Part shown: piece after piece, positions 5,736-8,450 of the stretch
How positions within the stretch are numbered: position 1 is the first letter of the stretch
Layout: every line of letters starts with the position of its first letter
Source of the DNA: Candidatus Woesearchaeota archaeon CG11_big_fil_rev_8_21_14_0_20_43_8
GTDB lineage: Archaea; Nanobdellota; Nanobdellia; Woesearchaeales; CG08-08-20-14
DNA: 8,450 nt
Assembly: GCA_002762705.1 (NCBI GenBank)
Contig: PCVE01000116.1
Span: 1 to 8,450 of the forward strand
Reading direction: 5' to 3'
Made by a program: the position numbers and the translations under genes
Notes under the pieces: generated by a model
The model's input: only the letters and a program-made list of their open reading frames with translations
Told to the model about the DNA's origin: nothing
Databases searched by the model: none

Positions 5736-7809
5736 ATTTCACTTCCTGTGTCTTGGAATTTCCTGCCCTATCGTTTATTTGTATATCAAATTCATAGTCT
5801 CCTGGTTCAAGATCAGGAAAATCGATATAGCATGAGTAATCTTTCTTGAGGATATTCGGCGCGCAGTCCATGTCCATGTCAAATATCTCTAATCTTAGAA
5901 GATTGAATGTGTCTATATCGACTCCAGCTCTTTCATCTGTGATATTGAATTCGATGTAAGCAGACGATTTGTCTGTATCTATATCTATGTCCTTGATGAC
6001 TGGTGGCTTGTTGTCATATATGAAATTCAATGGTATCTTGAAGACGGAGCCTTCTGTGTCCATCACCGAGATTGTGACTGTGTTTCCGCCATAGTCGAGA
6101 TCCAATTTTTTCTGGCAATTATAATTGATATTGAATCCTTTGCCAAAGACAAGACATTCATCTATTATGTCCTCAAAATCATCCCCATGGCTTATCAATA
6201 TAGACTTCTGTTCGATGCCAGATGAATCACTTACTATGAAAGAGATCGTGTTCTTGTTTGTATATGTATTTGGCAATGGGTAGACAAATTTTATCTTCGC
6301 TGCTGTCAGATAATTGAAATAATGGTCCTGCTGGACCTCATTTCCTGCGCTGTCTCTTAATAATATCTTCAGATTGTTCGCGCCTTCTTTTGGTTCTGAT
6401 ACGAATCTGCATTTGAGAGTGGTCTTGTTTAGGTAGAAACAGTCTGTCTTACCATCCCTGAACCCTTCAAGTCCGCGGATCTCTACGCCTGCCCTGTCCA
6501 TGCTGAAATCATCTGTGATGACCATCGTGAAATTCGTGTTGTTTGTATATTCTCCTAATGTCGGACTTATATATATGATCTTTGGTGGCATAGAATCCAT
6601 GTATATCGAGACTCCCTTTCGTCCCTGGTTTCCGCTCCTGTCCTCTGCTGTGATCACATAATAATTCAATCCCGGATTGAATGTGGTCTCAAATGAGCAT
6701 CTTATCCCTTCTGAATCTTCAGTGTCTGAACAATGGTCTAGATCAAAGCCTGATATACCTGTGACTTTCACTGTGTCTTTCAATAGATACAGGTCATCGC
6801 TGACTGTGAAACTGACGCTGTTGTCTTTTGCCGCAGATCCATCGCCAGGGAAAAGATCAAATATCTCTGGTGGGCTGTCATCTTTTATCATCAGTTTTGA
6901 TAAGAATGTCGGAGATTTGTATGGATATTTCTTGACGATCCTGATGACTTCTCCATTATTGAAATTTGCATCTCCGACTGCAACGAAGACGAATCTATCT
7001 TCATCCCAGATTGTGACCTCTCGTTCATCGGGCGTGCTTAATGGGTCGATCTTTGCGGTATAGACAGACTCTCCGTATGTGTTCTTCCGTTTTAGAGAAT
7101 ATCCTTTTATCATCTTCCAGTCTTCCACATCATCTGCATTCTCAAATTCAAGGATAGTTATGCTGCTTTCTCTATTTCCATGTATCCTTCTGTTCTGTCT
7201 TAGATCGACAAGATATGGTGAGACTGCGTTTCTCTCATTCTCCTTGTAATCCATCTCTTCATAATCACTCATGGGCGCATGGAGATAATCTGATGCTGTG
7301 CTTTTTTTCCATAGCAGATTCGGGTCATCTGAGAATGTATTTAAGCCAAGCTGGATCGCGGAACCGATGATTATCATGACAGCGACAAAAGCGAGCGCGA
7401 GCTTTCCAAGTCTTCCTGTCTTTCGTATGACGATTATCAATACAAGAAACAAGGCGCCACCGACAAGGGTCCAGGAGATCTTAGATGATTTCAATTTGTT
7501 CATTATTGTGAATCTCTGTAAGATATTGTTGCTTGCAGTGTGGCTGTCTCTGGCTCCATTGCCAAGACCGGCCAATTTAGAATAATATTCAAAATCATCT
7601 CTCTCTGTGTCTCCGGCTTCATCTGGAGTCATACTGCCAGTGAAAAGACAAGGCGTATAGTCGCACATCATATTCTCGCATGCCCTGACTGAACCTATGC
7701 ATGATGGCATAGGACATTCTTCGACTGATTGACATATTATGGTCGCACTTGCTGATACAGCTAATACAAAGAACACGAGTGATATCATTATCAGGATGCC
7801 AGCTCTCAT
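5719..7809 (-). CDS. Membrane-anchored surface protein: six-Cys module, helix hairpin, four Ig-like repeats
   Basis: 696 residues from the ATG at 7809. Residues 1-22 are a signal peptide (MRAGILIM, core, SASA before Thr23). C26, C32, C37, C44, C49 and C54 form a tight six-Cys module of EB-like appearance. Two hydrophobic helices at about 112-128 and 134-156 are joined by the basic loop RKTGR, so by the positive-inside rule both ends of the protein face outward. Residues about 215-300 form a beta-rich domain (ILEFENADD, WDEDRFVFVAVGD, VKKYP). Four Ig-like repeats of about 95 residues begin near 310, 403, 503 and 597, with the linkers DDSPPEI, DSMPPKI and DNKPPVI and the D-x-(A/S)GN signatures typical of bacterial and archaeal Ig-like folds; several pair two internal cysteines. 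An earlier in-frame ATG at 7833 would add eight residues before the signal peptide. I reject it because a TATA-like element covers it. Probably a surface adhesin or receptor; the ligand is unknown. Confidence 0.88.
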   Translation of the reverse strand: MRAGILIMISLVFFVLAVSASATIICQSVEECPMPSCIGSVRACENMMCDYTPCLFTGSMTPDEAGDTERDDFEYYSKLAGLGNGARDSHTASNNILQRFTIMNKLKSSKISWTLVGGALFLVLIIVIRKTGRLGKLALAFVAVMIIIGSAIQLGLNTFSDDPNLLWKKSTASDYLHAPMSDYEEMDYKENERNAVSPYLVDLRQNRRIHGNRESSITILEFENADDVEDWKMIKGYSLKRKNTYGESVYTAKIDPLSTPDEREVTIWDEDRFVFVAVGDANFNNGEVIRIVKKYPYKSPTFLSKLMIKDDSPPEIFDLFPGDGSAAKDNSVSFTVSDDLYLLKDTVKVTGISGFDLDHCSDTEDSEGIRCSFETTFNPGLNYYVITAEDRSGNQGRKGVSIYMDSMPPKIIYISPTLGEYTNNTNFTMVITDDFSMDRAGVEIRGLEGFRDGKTDCFYLNKTTLKCRFVSEPKEGANNLKILLRDSAGNEVQQDHYFNYLTAAKIKFVYPLPNTYTNKNTISFIVSDSSGIEQKSILISHGDDFEDIIDECLVFGKGFNINYNCQKKLDLDYGGNTVTISVMDTEGSVFKIPLNFIYDNKPPVIKDIDIDTDKSSAYIEFNITDERAGVDIDTFNLLRLEIFDMDMDCAPNILKKDYSCYIDFPDLEPGDYEFDIQINDRAGNSKTQEVKFKIES

Positions 7810-7832
7810 TATATTCTCTTTGGGAAGGGTCA

Positions 7833-7842
7833 TTTAAATAGA
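7833..7842 (-). promoter_or_regulatory. TATA-like element that sets the start of the Ig-repeat gene at 7809
   Basis: On the minus strand the bases from 7841 down to 7833 read CTATTTAAA, centred about 28 bases before the ATG at 7809. This is the spacing expected for a leaderless archaeal mRNA. The alternative ATG at 7833 overlaps this element. For that alternative only a poorer TTTAAT at about 7857-7862 could serve as promoter. Confidence 0.5.
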
Positions 7843-7912
7843 TTTAGGGTAAATCGATTAAATCTGCGATCAACAGTGCTATCAGCATGGTCGAACTTGT
7901 AGGAAGCCAGAT

Positions 7913-8299
7913 CTAGAGTATTTTTTTGATCTCTTCATATGGAGTGTTCGCAAAACAAGTCTTACAGATGTATCTGTTCTCAGAGACTTTGCATGCCATC
8001 TGTTTTTGTCCGACAGATCTGCATAATGGGCAAAAGAATGTTGTCTCATCGGATATGTCGATCGTCGCGGTCTTGCCTGTCTGAAATGAAGCGAGATCAC
8101 AGTCTTTGTCTTTAGTATCTTTTTTCATGCCGTGGCAGACACCATCTTTATGGGCGAAATGCCAGATTGTCTCTTTACCTTTCTTCGCCACTACTCTCTC
8201 TTTGCAGTGTGGGCAGAAATGATCTTCTTCGGTAGTGTTGTTTATATGGATCTCTCTTCCGGCTTTGTCTATCGCGTAGAACAGTTTTCTATCTCTCAT
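7913..8299 (-). CDS. Small double zinc-site protein with CoiA-like N-terminal finger
   Basis: 128 residues from the ATG at 8299. After a short beta segment (YAIDKAGREIHI) comes C29-P-H-C32, then a strand with VVAKKGK and the motif W46-HFAH-K51. A CPxC pair followed by an HFAHK box is the hallmark of the N-terminal zinc-binding region of the competence protein CoiA family. The nuclease domain of full CoiA proteins is absent, and the protein is far shorter. C55 and C67 are isolated. A second likely zinc site uses C90-P-L-C93 and C112-K-T-C115, with C103 between. No signal peptide or membrane helix is seen, so it is cytoplasmic. A nucleic-acid-binding role is a reasonable inference from the zinc folds, but DNA uptake is not shown. 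The GTG at 8305 would add two residues (MI). The TATA box position and better codon favour 8299. It lies upstream of the Ig-repeat gene, separated by about 100 bases containing that gene's own promoter. Confidence 0.82.
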   Translation of the reverse strand: MRDRKLFYAIDKAGREIHINNTTEEDHFCPHCKERVVAKKGKETIWHFAHKDGVCHGMKKDTKDKDCDLASFQTGKTATIDISDETTFFCPLCRSVGQKQMACKVSENRYICKTCFANTPYEEIKKIL

Positions 8300-8320
8300 A
8301 ATCACTCATAATCAGTTCAG

Positions 8321-8330
8321 AAATATAAAT
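8321..8330 (-). promoter_or_regulatory. Strong archaeal TATA box of the zinc-protein gene
   Basis: The minus strand reads ATTTATATTT from 8330 to 8321, centred about 26 bases before the ATG at 8299. This predicts a leaderless transcript and decides the start codon. It begins one base after the stop codon of the upstream gene. An out-of-frame ATG at 8309 lies before the predicted transcription start and so should not interfere. Confidence 0.8.
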
Positions 8331-8331
8331 C

Positions 8332-8450
8332 TTAGTCTTTGAATATTTTCTTCGCTCTTGCGACTTTGGCATCGACTTCAGCATAGAATAGTCCGTTTCG
8401 TCCTGTGGCGCCAGTCGCTGCATATTCAAAATAATCCTGGACCCGTGAAT
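8332..8450 (-). CDS. C-terminal end of a gene entering from the right edge
   Basis: Read leftwards on the minus strand, a frame is open from the window edge to TAA at 8334-8332. It encodes about 38 residues ending GLFYAEVDAKVARAKKIFKD. Codons such as GTC, GCG, GCC, AAG and GGC match the rest of the window. The visible part is a Gly-rich turn (ATGATGRNG) followed by a strand and a charged C-terminal helix. This is too little to assign a family. Its start is outside the window. It runs in the same direction as the zinc-protein gene, but the strong TATA box right after its stop suggests separate transcripts. Confidence 0.6.
   Translation of the reverse strand, partial: SRVQDYFEYAATGATGRNGLFYAEVDAKVARAKKIFKD

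Noticed and set aside
6677..7063. + strand frame of about 128 codons opposite the Ig-repeat gene
   Set aside because: The minus frame there holds clear Ig-like motifs, while the + product is low-information with no initiation signals.
7831..7833. ATG at 7833 as the start of the Ig-repeat gene
   Set aside because: It would overlap the best TATA element and put eight residues, including an acidic one, before the signal peptide; 7809 fits better.
7920..7928. Run of seven T on the + strand as an archaeal terminator
   Set aside because: It codes for lysines in the minus-strand zinc protein, and no + strand gene ends there.

Overview
The window looks like a piece of an archaeal genome, most likely a DPANN-type lineage such as Woesearchaeota or a relative. 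That placement is inferred from style, not from a marker gene. Three genes have an archaeal A+T TATA box centred about 26-29 bases before their ATG, which predicts leaderless mRNAs. The proteins are large, low-complexity, Ig-like and cysteine-rich envelope proteins, and most have no family I can name. No rRNA, tRNA, mobile element or CRISPR array was seen.

Left half, + strand (1-4945): three tightly packed genes read as one operon. The first is a surface protein cut by the window edge, with two Ig-like domains, a beta-rich section and a cysteine-rich C-terminal half. The second overlaps it by ATGA and is an exported protein with a six-Cys N-terminal module, a Ser/Thr linker and Tyr/Asp-rich repeats. 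The third follows within 18 bases and is a polytopic membrane protein. The order (two secreted disulfide-rich proteins, then a membrane protein) suggests a cell-surface assembly or adhesion apparatus.

Middle, + strand (4946-5735): a free-standing A+T-rich gene at 5049-5465 has its own strong TATA box and a Leu codon choice unlike its neighbours. It is followed by a 56-codon basic small ORF (5565-5735) with a Shine-Dalgarno-like site. The small ORF overlaps the end of the opposing gene by 17 bases.

Right half, - strand (5719-8450): from right to left come the last 38-39 codons of a gene entering the window, a small two-zinc-site protein with a CoiA-like N-terminal finger, and a large membrane-anchored protein. 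That last protein has a signal peptide, a compact six-Cys module, a two-helix membrane hairpin and four Ig-like repeats. It converges on the + strand genes and shares their architecture (Cys module plus Ig-like domains), so it may work at the same surface.

Start codons were revised where promoter position and protein features agree: 7809 instead of 7833, 8299 instead of 8305, and 4151 instead of 4136.
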